From positions 49,163-113,162 of the forward strand of contig CAWHIF010000010.1 in the NCBI GenBank assembly GCA_963829235.1: a DNA stretch of 64,000 nucleotides, read 5' to 3'. Positions within the stretch are counted from its first letter, which is position 1; the number at the start of each line of letters is the position of its first letter. The position numbers and the translations under genes were made by a program. Under the pieces are notes generated by a model. That model was given only the letters and a program-made list of their open reading frames with translations. It was not told the origin of the DNA and did no database searches. The DNA is from Bog-756 sp963829235. Its GTDB lineage: Bacteria > Actinomycetota > Acidimicrobiia > Acidimicrobiales > RAAP-2. This document shows, piece after piece, positions 8,143 through 16,399 of the stretch.

Positions 8143-8739
8143 ATGACGGTAGTTGACAAGGGCGTCAACCACATCGAGGAAGATGACGAACAAGAAGAGG
8201 CCGCACGGATCGCCTACGCCCAGGCGGTCGGGGCCAGGCTGCGGACCATGCGAAAGCAGATGCGGCTGTCCCTGCAGGCGGTCGAGGCCATGTCGGAGCA
8301 GGAGTTCAAGGCCTCCGTGCTCGGTGCCTACGAGCGCGGCGAGCGGGCCATCTCGGTGCCCCGGCTCCAGCGCCTGGCCAAGCTGTACGACGTTCCGGTG
8401 GACCAACTCCTTCCGCCCGACGACGTGGTGGCCACCCGATGGGGTGCCGCCGGGTCCACCGAGGAGGTGGCGCCCCTCAGCGCCCGGCGGGCCATCCAGG
8501 CCGGCTCGGGGGCGGACAAGGTGGCCATCGACCTGACCAAGCTCCATACGGTGAGCGGTCCCGAGCGCGACCTGCTCCGCAGGTTCCTCAGCATGATCCA
8601 GGTGCACCGGCAGGACTTCAACGGCCGGATGATCACCATTCGGGCCGAGGACGTGCGGGCCATCGCGTGCCTGTTCGGGGTGACCCCGGACAGCATGGGC
8701 TCCCGCCTGGATGAGCTCGGACTCCTCGTCAACGTCTGA
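8143..8739 (+). CDS. BldD-like transcriptional regulator with c-di-GMP signature
   Basis: GGAGG at 8133-8137 sits 5 nt before the ATG at 8143 and decides the start (198 aa). Residues 25-95 form an XRE-type HTH (LRTMRKQMRLSLQAVEAMSE, then GAYERGERAISVPRLQRLA), matching BldD, where the equivalent is SYERGDRAV. The C-terminal domain (130-198) carries R156-Q-D158, eight residues, then R167-A-E-D170. This is exactly the RXD-X8-RXXD motif that binds tetrameric cyclic di-GMP in Streptomyces BldD. The N-terminal acidic extension of about 20 residues is extra. A role as a c-di-GMP-responsive repressor is inferred. Confidence 0.88.
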   Translation: MTVVDKGVNHIEEDDEQEEAARIAYAQAVGARLRTMRKQMRLSLQAVEAMSEQEFKASVLGAYERGERAISVPRLQRLAKLYDVPVDQLLPPDDVVATRWGAAGSTEEVAPLSARRAIQAGSGADKVAIDLTKLHTVSGPERDLLRRFLSMIQVHRQDFNGRMITIRAEDVRAIACLFGVTPDSMGSRLDELGLLVNV

Positions 8740-9026
8740 TGGCCGACGGGGCGACCATGACCGAGCCGATCAACTGGTTGAGCACCAAGGACGCCTCCGA
8801 GCGCCTGGGTATCACCTTGCGGAGCCTCTACCGGTTCATCGACGAGGGGGATCTGGTGGCCTACAAGTTCGGCCGGGTCATCCGCATACAAGAAGCCGAC
8901 GTGGACCGGTTCATCGAGGCGAGCCGCATCTCCCCGGGGAGCCTGGAGCACCTCTACCCCGAGGTCAAGGGGAACGGGCGCGCCCATGCCAACGGTGGGG
9001 GTGTGATCAGCAACGGGACAGGCTGA
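8739..9026 (+). CDS. Small helix-turn-helix (excisionase/BldC-type) DNA-binding protein
   Basis: The protein is 95 residues. WLSTKDASERLGITLRSLYR followed by FIDEGDLVAYKFGRVIRI is a MerR/excisionase-type winged helix, and RIQEADVDRFIE closes it. The C-terminal 30 residues are Gly/Asn-rich. The ATG overlaps the stop of the bldD-like gene by one base, so the two regulators are translationally coupled. The in-frame ATG at 8757 (MTEPINW) is an alternative start. Chromosomal proteins of this type include BldC. No phage genes are nearby, so a housekeeping or developmental regulator is more likely than a true excisionase. Confidence 0.8.
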   Translation: MADGATMTEPINWLSTKDASERLGITLRSLYRFIDEGDLVAYKFGRVIRIQEADVDRFIEASRISPGSLEHLYPEVKGNGRAHANGGGVISNGTG

Positions 9027-9032
9027 GCACGG

Positions 9033-9383
9033 ATGGCCGACTGCCTGTTCTGTGCCATCGTGGCCGGCGAGGTACCCGCCGACATCGTCCGGGCCGACGA
9101 CCTCACCGTGGCCTTCCGTGACATCAGCCCGCAAGCCCCCGTGCACGTGCTGGTGGTTCCGAAGCGCCACATCGTGAACGCCTCGGTGGTCGGCGACGCC
9201 GACGCCGGCGAGGTGATGGCGCTGCTCACCGCGGCCCGCGAGGTGGCCCGCGCCGAGGGGATCGCCGGCGAGGACCGCGGCTACCGGCTGGTGTTCAACG
9301 TGGGTCCGGACGCGCTGAACTCGGTGCCCCATCTCCACCTGCACGTCCTGGGCGGTCGAACCTTCGACTGGCCACCGGGCTGA
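9033..9383 (+). CDS. HIT (histidine triad) family protein
   Basis: This 116-residue HINT-type nucleotide hydrolase fits the usual size. CLFCAIVAGEVPADIV is the N-terminal signature, followed by VVPKRHIVNAS and the histidine triad HLHLHVLGG near residues 100-108. HINT proteins hydrolyse nucleoside phosphoramidates such as AMP-lysine. The start lies 6 bp after the HTH gene stop, so it belongs to the same unit. The first cysteines (C4, C7) are frequent in the family. Confidence 0.93.
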   Translation: MADCLFCAIVAGEVPADIVRADDLTVAFRDISPQAPVHVLVVPKRHIVNASVVGDADAGEVMALLTAAREVARAEGIAGEDRGYRLVFNVGPDALNSVPHLHLHVLGGRTFDWPPG

Positions 9384-9438
9384 CGCACCGGATCCGTCCG
9401 GACCCGGCCCATCGGATCGTCGTCCCCGGTCCGCTGGT

Positions 9439-10425
9439 ATGGTCGGGACCAGAACGCACGTGGCAGGCACCCAGGTCAAAATCCTCGTTCCCGGCAACCA
9501 CCTCATGGCCGGCCTGCTCGGCCAGCGCGACGAGTTGCTGCGGCTGGTCGAGGGGGCGTTCGACGATGTCCGCATCACCGTGCGGGGCAACGAGATCTCC
9601 ATCGAGGGTGACGGCGCCGAGCGGGTGGGGGCACTCTTCGAGGAGTTGATCATCCTCCTCGAATCGGGTCAGGGCCTCGATGCCGTCCAGGTGCACAGGA
9701 CCATCGACATGATGGACGGTGACATCCGGCCGTCGGAGGTCCTGACCTCCGAGCTCCTGCGGTCGTCGCGGGGGCGGACCGTGCGTCCGAAGACCGGCGG
9801 GCAGAAGGGCTATGCCGATGCCATCGCCTCCAACATCGTCACCTTCGGCATCGGACCGGCCGGCACCGGCAAGTCGTACCTGGCCGTGGCCCTGGCCGTC
9901 CAGGCCCTGCAGGCCCGCCAGGTCAACCGCATCATCCTGACCCGCCCCGCGGTCGAAGCCGGCGAGCGCCTGGGTTTCCTCCCCGGTGACCTCATGGCCA
10001 AGGTCGACCCCTACCTGCGCCCCCTCTACGACGCCCTCCACGACCTGCTCGAGCCGGAGGGAGCGCAGCGGTTGATCGACCGGGGTGCGGTCGAGGTCGC
10101 GCCGCTGGCCTTCATGCGGGGGCGCACCCTCAACAACAGCTTCATCATTCTGGACGAGGCCCAGAACACCAGTCCCGAGCAGATGAAGATGTTCCTCACC
10201 CGGATCGGGTTCGGGTCGAAGGCCGTCATCACCGGTGACATCACGCAGATCGACGTGGCCGGCGGCCGATCGGGCCTGGTCGGCCTCGAGCCCGTGCTGT
10301 CCGGCGTGCCCGACCTGGCCTTCGTCCATCTGACCCAGCGCGACGTCGTCCGCCACCGGATCGTGGCCGACATCGTCGCCGCCTACGAGCACGGGACGCC
10401 GACGGAGGCGCGCCGTGACCCTTGA
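9439..10425 (+). CDS. PhoH family ATPase
   Basis: The 328-residue protein has an N-terminal KH-like part (IRPSEVLTSELL region), the Walker A motif GIGPAGTGKSYLAVALAV at about 136-153, RPAVEAGERLGFLPGDL, and Walker B in NNSFIILDEAQNTSPEQMKM, followed by TGDITQIDV. It is a P-loop ATPase related to RecD-like helicases. In many bacteria it neighbours ybeY and is tied to RNA or ribosome quality control. GTG 9460 (VAGTQVKI) is another possible start. It overlaps ybeY by 11 bp. Confidence 0.92.
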   Translation: MVGTRTHVAGTQVKILVPGNHLMAGLLGQRDELLRLVEGAFDDVRITVRGNEISIEGDGAERVGALFEELIILLESGQGLDAVQVHRTIDMMDGDIRPSEVLTSELLRSSRGRTVRPKTGGQKGYADAIASNIVTFGIGPAGTGKSYLAVALAVQALQARQVNRIILTRPAVEAGERLGFLPGDLMAKVDPYLRPLYDALHDLLEPEGAQRLIDRGAVEVAPLAFMRGRTLNNSFIILDEAQNTSPEQMKMFLTRIGFGSKAVITGDITQIDVAGGRSGLVGLEPVLSGVPDLAFVHLTQRDVVRHRIVADIVAAYEHGTPTEARRDP

Positions 10426-10921
10426 CGTCTATGCCGCCGACGAGCAGTCGGACCATCCGGTCGCCGTGGAGCGGTGGTCGGGGCTGGCCCGGGCGGTCCT
10501 CGGCGCCGAGGGGATCGTGAGCGACACGGAGGTGTCACTGCTGTTCGTGGACGAGCCGACCATGGCGTCGCTGAACGAACGGTTCCTCGACAAGGAGGGA
10601 CCCACCGACGTCCTCTCCTTCCCCATCGAGGACGAGTCGGACCGCGGCGGCCGATCGCCGGACGAGGGCGGTACCGGTCCGGGCTCGATCGAGCCCGACC
10701 CCGGTCGCCTGCTCCTGCTCGGCGACGTCGTGATCTGCCCGTCGGTGGCGGCGCGCAACGCCGTCGAGCACGGGGCCACCTTCGACGACGAGATCGCCCT
10801 GCTCGTCGTGCACGGGATCCTCCACCTGCTGGGCATGGACCACCAGGTCGACGAGGAGGCCGAGAGGATGGAACAGCGCGAGCAACAGCTGCTGGCTCGC
10901 TACTACCGCGTGGCTTCATGA
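10415..10921 (+). CDS. ybeY: Endoribonuclease YbeY (rRNA maturation factor)
   Basis: The 168-residue protein starts at a GTG inside the end of phoH. Family motifs are MASLNERFLDKEGPTDVLSF, LLGDVVICPSVA and the zinc-binding HGILHLLGMDHQ (three His). An acidic, Gly-rich insertion of about 20 residues (near 70-90) is longer than in E. coli YbeY. It is a single-strand-specific metal-dependent RNase in 16S rRNA 3' processing and ribosome quality control. Its stop overlaps the next ATG (ATGA), which indicates translational coupling. Confidence 0.94.
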   Translation: MTLDVYAADEQSDHPVAVERWSGLARAVLGAEGIVSDTEVSLLFVDEPTMASLNERFLDKEGPTDVLSFPIEDESDRGGRSPDEGGTGPGSIEPDPGRLLLLGDVVICPSVAARNAVEHGATFDDEIALLVVHGILHLLGMDHQVDEEAERMEQREQQLLARYYRVAS

Positions 10922-12231
10922 CCCCCGGGGCCGGCGTGCTGCTCTCCACCAGCTCGTTCACGGTGAGCGACGCCATCCTGATCGTCGTGGTCCTCGTGCT
11001 GCTGGCCGTGTCCGCGCTGCTGGCACTGGCCGAGACGAGCCTGGTCCGCATGAGCAGGGCCAAGTCACTGGCGCTGGTGGACGACGGGCGCCGCGGGGCC
11101 AAGGTGCTGGCCCGGCTCACCGAGAACCCCCAGGGGTTCCTCAACCCGGTCCTCTTGATGGTGCTCATCTGCCAGCTGGTCGTGGCCACGCTGGTCGGGA
11201 TCCTGGCCCACAGCTGGTTCGGGGCCTGGGGGGTGGCGGCGGCCACCGTGTTCGAGATCGTGGTGATCTTCGTGCTGGGAGAGGCGGTCCCGAAGAACTG
11301 GGCCGTGCACCACCCGGAGCGGGCTGCCTTGTTCAGCGCCCCGCTGGTCTCGGCCGTCGTCCGGTTCTGGCCGGTGCGGATGGTGTCCGGGGCGCTCATC
11401 GGCCTGGCCAACATGCTCATCGGCCAACAGGGCCAGTACCTCGGTTCCGGGGTGACCGAGTCCGAGCTCCTGGCCATGGCCGACGTGGCCGTGGAAGGCG
11501 ACGTGATCGAGACCGAGGAGCGAGCCTTCATCAAGTCGATCATCGAATTCGGCGACACCGTGGTCCGCGAGGTGATGGTGCCCCGGCCGGACATGGTCAC
11601 CGTCGGCGCCGACGAGACGGTCGAGGTGGCCCTCGAGCGGGCCCTCGAGGACGGCTTCAGCCGCGTGCCGGCCGTCGAGCTCCAGGTCGACGACGTGATC
11701 GGGATCGCCTACACGAAGGACATGATCCGCACGGTGCGCGCCGGCCACGGTGCCGACCCGGTCAGGTCCCATCTGCGGGAGGCCCACTTCGTGCCCGAGA
11801 CCAAGCGGGTCTCCGACCTGATGCGCGAGATGCAGGCCCAGAGCTTCCACCAGGCCGTGGTGGTCAACGAGTACGGCGGCACGGCCGGCCTGGTCACCCT
11901 CGAAGACCTCATCGAGGAGCTGGTGGGGGAGATCGTCGACGAGTTCGACGTCGAAGAGGCGCCCTACGAGCGGTTGGGGTCGGGTGAGCTGCGGGTGAGT
12001 GCCCGGCTGCCGGTCGACGAGGTCAACGAGCTGATCCATGCCGAGCTGCCCACCGGACCCTGGGACACGGTCGGGGGACTGGTCTTCGACCTGCTCGGCC
12101 ACGTCCCCGTGGCCGGGGAGTCGGTGTCGGTGGACGGGATGCGCCTGGTCGCCGACCGGGTCAACGGGCGACGCATCGAACGGGTCAGGATCGTGCCCAC
12201 CGGCGCCCCGTCCGCGGAGGGGGGCGAGTGA
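10918..12231 (+). CDS. CNNM/CorC-type (hemolysin family) transporter with CBS domains
   Basis: This 437-residue protein has an N-terminal CNNM domain of about four helices (DAILIVVVLVLLAVSALLAL onward), LVRMSRAKSLALVDDGRRGA, then LGEAVPKNWAVHHPE. The end of the CNNM part is VTESELLAMADV. Two CBS domains follow (VREVMVPRPDMVTVGADETV; VVVNEYGGTAGLVTLEDLIE), and a CorC_HlyC domain of about 80 residues closes it. The family handles divalent cations, often Mg2+. It sits between ybeY and era and overlaps both by 4 bp, a conserved coupling. Confidence 0.92.
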   Translation: MTPGAGVLLSTSSFTVSDAILIVVVLVLLAVSALLALAETSLVRMSRAKSLALVDDGRRGAKVLARLTENPQGFLNPVLLMVLICQLVVATLVGILAHSWFGAWGVAAATVFEIVVIFVLGEAVPKNWAVHHPERAALFSAPLVSAVVRFWPVRMVSGALIGLANMLIGQQGQYLGSGVTESELLAMADVAVEGDVIETEERAFIKSIIEFGDTVVREVMVPRPDMVTVGADETVEVALERALEDGFSRVPAVELQVDDVIGIAYTKDMIRTVRAGHGADPVRSHLREAHFVPETKRVSDLMREMQAQSFHQAVVVNEYGGTAGLVTLEDLIEELVGEIVDEFDVEEAPYERLGSGELRVSARLPVDEVNELIHAELPTGPWDTVGGLVFDLLGHVPVAGESVSVDGMRLVADRVNGRRIERVRIVPTGAPSAEGGE

Positions 12232-13187
12232 CGGCCTTCCGGTCGGGGTTCGCGGCCGTGGTGGGCCGGCCCAACGTCGGGAAGTCCACCTTGGTCAACA
12301 CCATGGTCGGGACCAAGGTGTCCATCACGTCGCCCCGCCCCAACACCACCCGGTCCCAGGTGCGCGGGGTCCTCGACCGCCCCGGAGCCCAGGTGGTCTT
12401 CGTCGACACGCCGGGGCTGCACAAGCCGCGCACGGCACTCGGCCAGCGGATGAACGAGTCGGCCACATCGTCCCTGGACGACGTGGACGTCGTGGTGGCC
12501 ATGGTCGAGGCCAGCGGGGCGGTCGGCCCCGGCGACCGGATGGTCCTCACCCAATCGGCCCTGCGGGTGCGGTCGATGGCGCGGGCCGCGGCCCTCCAGA
12601 CGGATCCCGGGTCCGGGGGCGAGGGCGAGCCGGGCCGGCCGGCGCTCCTGGTGGTGGTCAACAAGATCGACCGGGTCGGCGGCAACGGCGTCCTCACCCA
12701 CCTGACCGCGGTGTCCTCGGTGGTCGAGGGCGTCGACGAGGAGGCCGGTGGTCCGCCCACCCCCGTCGAGTACTTTCCGGTGTCGGCCACCTCCGGCGAG
12801 GGGGTGGAGGCGCTGATCGAGGCGACGGTGGCGCGGATGCCCGAAGGCCCCCGCTACTACCCCGAGGGGATGGTCACCGATGTGGCCGAGGCCTTCTGGG
12901 TGGCCGACCTGGTGCGCGAGGAGCTGCTCCACCGGGTGCAGGACGAGCTCCCCCACAGCATCGCCTGCCGGGTGACCGAGTGGGAGTGGCCGCGGGTCCG
13001 CTGCGAGATCCTCGTCGAGCGCGACTCGCAGAAGGGGATCGTGATCGGCAGGAACGGGGCCACCCTCAAAGAGGTCGGGACCGCCGTGCGGGCGCAGATG
13101 CCTCCGGGCGCCTACCTCGAGCTCTTCGTGCGGGTCGAGAAGCGGTGGCAGCAGCGTGAGGACGCCCTCGACCGGCTCGGCTTCTGA
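12228..13187 (+). CDS. era: GTPase Era
   Basis: The 319-residue protein has the G domain motifs GRPNVGKST (G1), TTRSQVRG (G2), DTPGLHKP (G3) and NKIDR (G4), with VSATSGEGVEAL as G5. The C-terminal KH domain carries VIGRNGATLKEVGTAVRAQM. Between G3 and G4, around residues 105-135, is an Arg/Gly-rich insertion not usual in Era. Era binds the 3' end of 16S rRNA during 30S assembly. GTG start; GTGA overlap with the preceding gene. It is the last gene of the phoH-ybeY-CNNM-era run. Confidence 0.95.
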   Translation: MTAFRSGFAAVVGRPNVGKSTLVNTMVGTKVSITSPRPNTTRSQVRGVLDRPGAQVVFVDTPGLHKPRTALGQRMNESATSSLDDVDVVVAMVEASGAVGPGDRMVLTQSALRVRSMARAAALQTDPGSGGEGEPGRPALLVVVNKIDRVGGNGVLTHLTAVSSVVEGVDEEAGGPPTPVEYFPVSATSGEGVEALIEATVARMPEGPRYYPEGMVTDVAEAFWVADLVREELLHRVQDELPHSIACRVTEWEWPRVRCEILVERDSQKGIVIGRNGATLKEVGTAVRAQMPPGAYLELFVRVEKRWQQREDALDRLGF

Positions 13188-13235
13188 CGGGGCGCCGGCA
13201 CCGGGCCGGCGTCGACCGGGCCGGCGGACCGTCCC

Positions 13236-15419
13236 TCAGTCGTCGGCGGTGATCCGGCGCAGGAAGGCCTCCACCTCCGATCGGTCCACGGTGCGCTTCA
13301 TGGGAGGCACCCTGGCCAGCAGGGCGCCGCGGTACCGGGCCGTGGCCAGACGGCTGTCGAGCACCGCCACCACGCCGCGATCGCGGGCCGTGCGGATGAG
13401 CCGTCCCGCCCCCTGGGCCAGCAGGGTGCCCGCACGGGGCAGGTCGACGGCGTTGAAGGCCCCGGCGCCGGCCCGCTCACGCCGGGCCTGCAGCACCGGC
13501 TCGTCGGGCCGGGGGAAGGGGATCCGGTCGAGGGTCACCAGGCTGAGGGTCCGGCCCGGAATGTCGACCCCCTGCCAGAAGCCGAGGGTGGCGAACAGGC
13601 AGGTCGGCTCGCTCCTCGAGAAGGCGTCGACGAGCGCCGGTTTGGGCAGGTCGGACTGGGACAGCAGCGGAAACGGGAGGCGGTCGGACAGGGCGTCGAC
13701 CGCCGCGTTCATCGCCCGCCAGCTCGTGAACAGGGCCAGGGTGCGGCCGCCGGCCGCGTTGATCAGGGCCTCGAGCTCGTCATGGATCGCGGGTTCCGAC
13801 TCGGGCCGCCTCCGGTCGGGCAGCCCCTGGGCCACGTACAACATGGCGTGCTGCGGATAGTCGAAAGGGCTGCCCACGTCGAGCTCGTCCGACGTCCCCC
13901 CGGGGAGCCCGAGCCTCCCGGCCAACCCGAGGGGCACCGTGGCCGAGGTGAGGACACCGGTCACCGTGCCCCACAGGTGCTCCGCCAGGAGCGGCCCGAC
14001 GTCGATGGGGGAGACCCGCAGGCTCGGTGTCCGGGCGCCGCGGTCCACCCACGCCACCTCGTCGTCGGTGAGGGTGCTGAGCCGGGCCAGGTCGGCGGCC
14101 AGGTGGCCGGCGGCCAGCTGGACGCGGTCCCGTCGTGACCGGGCCGCCGGCGACTCGGCGTCCCCGGCCTCGCGCTCGGACCGCCGCAGCGAGTCGATGA
14201 GCCGGCCCACCCGGCCGGACGCCAGGGCCAGCGCCTGGGGGAGCCCGGTCCCACGGTCCGGCGGGGCCGGGCGGGGAGTCGGTGCCGGGGCCGGGGGGGC
14301 CACCTCGGGCAGGCCGAGGTCGAGACCCAACGGCTCCGCCCGTGGCGCCGGGAGGTCATCCGGCCGGTCCGCGGCCGGGTCGGACCCGTCCGGACCGGCC
14401 CCCACGATCTCGTGGCGGGGGACGCGAAGCCCGGCCAGCGGGCGGAGGGCCCGTTGGAAGATGTCGCCCACCTCGGACACGGCGTCGGCCGCGTCCATCC
14501 CGCCGGGCGTGTCCGGGCCGAGCAGCGGCCGGGCGGTGGCGGCCAGTGCCCTGAAGCGCCCGGGGCCGATCTCGACACCGAGGCTGTCGGTCATCACCTC
14601 CTCGACCTCGTGGACCTCGTCGAACACGGCCACCTCGTGGGGCGGGAGCACGGCCCCGCCGCTGGCCAGATGCGCGCCGTAGAGGTGCGTGTTGACCACG
14701 ACCACGTCGGCGCCGGCGGCGCGGGCTCTCGCGTCCTCGGCGAAGCAGTCCCGGCCGGACGGGCACCGGAATGCCCCCGGGCACTCGCGGGCGGTGGTCG
14801 AGACCATGGCCCAGGCCCGGAAGTGCGGTTCGAACTCGAGCTCGGCCCGATCACCGGTGACGGTCTCATCGGCCCAGCGGACGAGCCGCTTGACCTGCTC
14901 GGCGAGGCGGCCACCGTCGAGGTCCCCGGGGCCACCCCGGCCCGAGCCGTCACCGTCCGAGGCATCGGCATCGGCATCGGCATCGGCATCGGCCGGGGTC
15001 AGCGGGTCGTCGGCGTCGGGGGGGTCGGCGCCGGCGGGGCCGAGGGAGAGCTGCTCGCCGCGCCCGCCGATCTCCGACACCCGCTGGCGGCAGAGGTAGT
15101 TGCTCCGTCCCTTGAGCACGGCGAAGGAGAGGTCCCGACCGATGGCCGCGGCGACCAACGGCAGGTCGTTGTGGGCCAGCTGGTCCTGGAGGGCCTTGGT
15201 GGCGGTGGCGACCACGACCCGCTGGCCGGAGAGGGCCGCGGGGATGAGATAGGCCAGCGATTTGCCGGTGCCGGTGCCGGCCTGGACGACCAGGTGGCGC
15301 TGCCCGGCGATGGCCCGTCCCACCGCCGAGGCCATCTGGCGCTGGCCCGGGCGCGACTCGCCCCCGCCGGGCAGGGCCGCGGCCACCCGGGCCAGCATGG
15401 CGGTCACCTCGTCGGTCAT
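13236..15419 (-). CDS. DinG/XPD-type Fe-S ATP-dependent DNA helicase
   Basis: The protein is 727 residues. Walker A is VQAGTGTGKSLAYLIPAAL (about 43-60), the DEAH-like box is VFDEVHEVEEVMTD, and motif VI is QGAGRLIRTARDRGVV. Cysteines in YLCRQR and ECPGAFRCPSGRDC fit the four ligands of the XPD-family 4Fe-4S cluster. It is a 5'-3' superfamily 2 helicase for DNA repair or R-loop and G4 removal. An Asp-Ala repeat tract (near residues 140-155) and a Pro/Ala-rich linker (about 375-400) are unusual insertions. It is convergent with era and lies downstream of the TauE gene on the same strand. Confidence 0.9.
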   Translation of the reverse strand: MTDEVTAMLARVAAALPGGGESRPGQRQMASAVGRAIAGQRHLVVQAGTGTGKSLAYLIPAALSGQRVVVATATKALQDQLAHNDLPLVAAAIGRDLSFAVLKGRSNYLCRQRVSEIGGRGEQLSLGPAGADPPDADDPLTPADADADADADASDGDGSGRGGPGDLDGGRLAEQVKRLVRWADETVTGDRAELEFEPHFRAWAMVSTTARECPGAFRCPSGRDCFAEDARARAAGADVVVVNTHLYGAHLASGGAVLPPHEVAVFDEVHEVEEVMTDSLGVEIGPGRFRALAATARPLLGPDTPGGMDAADAVSEVGDIFQRALRPLAGLRVPRHEIVGAGPDGSDPAADRPDDLPAPRAEPLGLDLGLPEVAPPAPAPTPRPAPPDRGTGLPQALALASGRVGRLIDSLRRSEREAGDAESPAARSRRDRVQLAAGHLAADLARLSTLTDDEVAWVDRGARTPSLRVSPIDVGPLLAEHLWGTVTGVLTSATVPLGLAGRLGLPGGTSDELDVGSPFDYPQHAMLYVAQGLPDRRRPESEPAIHDELEALINAAGGRTLALFTSWRAMNAAVDALSDRLPFPLLSQSDLPKPALVDAFSRSEPTCLFATLGFWQGVDIPGRTLSLVTLDRIPFPRPDEPVLQARRERAGAGAFNAVDLPRAGTLLAQGAGRLIRTARDRGVVAVLDSRLATARYRGALLARVPPMKRTVDRSEVEAFLRRITADD
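14961..14990 (+). repeat. Hexanucleotide repeat (GGCATC)5 inside the helicase gene
   Basis: Five perfect GGCATC units encode alternating Asp-Ala on the minus strand. Copy changes would stay in frame, altering tract length by two residues per unit. It lies between two of the Fe-S cysteine clusters, in a probable surface loop. Confidence 0.85.
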
Positions 15420-15498
15420 CCACCGACCCTATCGGCGGGTCCGGCCGGTCCCGGAGCCGTCCCGGCGGCGGGGTCCGGGCCGTCCCGGTCCGGTCCGG

Positions 15499-16257
15499 TC
15501 AGTGCCACGCCACGGCCAGGCCGACGGCGACGGCGAGCCCGACCGTCACGATGGTCCACCGCAGGACGGGGGCGGGTAGCCGGCGCCCGTAGCGGCCGCC
15601 GACCTGGCCGCCGATGACCGATCCGGCGGCGATGAGCCCGGCCACCGACCACGAGACGTGGGTGGTGGCGATGAAGAAGACGCCGGCCACGGCGTTGACC
15701 GTGAGGGCCAGCGCGTTTTTGGTGCCGTTGAGGCGCTGCAGGTCGTCGTCGATGAAGATGGCCAGCAGGGCGATGAGGACCACCCCCTGGGCCGCACCGA
15801 AGTAGCCGCCGTAGACGCCGGTCAGCAGGACCCCCGCGGTCAGGGCGGGGCTCCCGTGAGCGGGCCGGGGGCCCCGGCGTTCGAGGCCGGCGCTGATCCT
15901 GGGCTGGAGCGCCATCAGCACCGCGGCCACGGCGATGAGGACCGGCACGGCCTCCTTGAACACGCTGTGGGGCAGGCCGAGCAGGAGGACCGCCCCGACC
16001 AGCCCACCGACCAGGGACGCCCAGCCGAGCTGGAGGAGGCGGCGGCGCTGGCCGACCAGCTCGGCCCGGTAGGCCACGGTGGCGCTGACGTTCCCGGGGA
16101 CCAGGCCGACGTTGTTGGACACATTGGCCAGCACCGGGGGGTAGCCGAGCGCGAGCAGGGTCGGGAAGGTGATCAGCGAGCCCGAGCCGACGATGACGTT
16201 GACGGTGCCCGCGGCCAGGCCGGCGGCGAAGATGGCCACGGCATCCAGCGGGGACAT
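15499..16257 (-). CDS. TauE/SafE family sulfite exporter-like membrane protein
   Basis: This 252-residue protein has about eight hydrophobic helices in two halves. FAAGLAAGTVNVIVGSGSLI matches the first family repeat (GxxxGxxNxxxGxGS), and TAGVLLTGVYGGYFGAAQGV matches the second. Members move sulfite or other organosulfonate-derived anions, or act as permeases of unknown substrate. Nothing nearby fixes the substrate. dinG lies 79 bp downstream on the same strand, and uppS is divergent. Confidence 0.88.
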   Translation of the reverse strand: MSPLDAVAIFAAGLAAGTVNVIVGSGSLITFPTLLALGYPPVLANVSNNVGLVPGNVSATVAYRAELVGQRRRLLQLGWASLVGGLVGAVLLLGLPHSVFKEAVPVLIAVAAVLMALQPRISAGLERRGPRPAHGSPALTAGVLLTGVYGGYFGAAQGVVLIALLAIFIDDDLQRLNGTKNALALTVNAVAGVFFIATTHVSWSVAGLIAAGSVIGGQVGGRYGRRLPAPVLRWTIVTVGLAVAVGLAVAWH

Positions 16258-16387
16258 GGGGAGGGTCTAGTGCCCACAGCCCCGGCACTCAAGGCACAGG
16301 CACCCAGGGGACGCGGAGGACGGCCCGCCCCCGGGGGCCGGCTCCGGCCCGGCGGGCCGGCGGGCACGGCCCAGGCCGGCGACACTG

Positions 16388-16393
16388 TAGGTT
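16388..16393 (+). promoter_or_regulatory. -10-like hexamer TAGGTT for leaderless uppS
   Basis: TAGGTT ends 6 nt before the GTG start of uppS at 16400. No ribosome binding site is present in between. Confidence 0.4.
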
Positions 16394-16399
16394 CGCAGC

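Noticed and set aside
8739..9026. Small HTH protein as a prophage excisionase
   Set aside because: It is coupled to the bldD-like gene in a housekeeping block with no integrase or phage genes nearby.
13188..13235. Intrinsic terminator between era and the helicase gene
   Set aside because: GCCGGC-type inverted repeats exist, but they are expected by chance in such GC-rich DNA and there is no T-tract on either strand.
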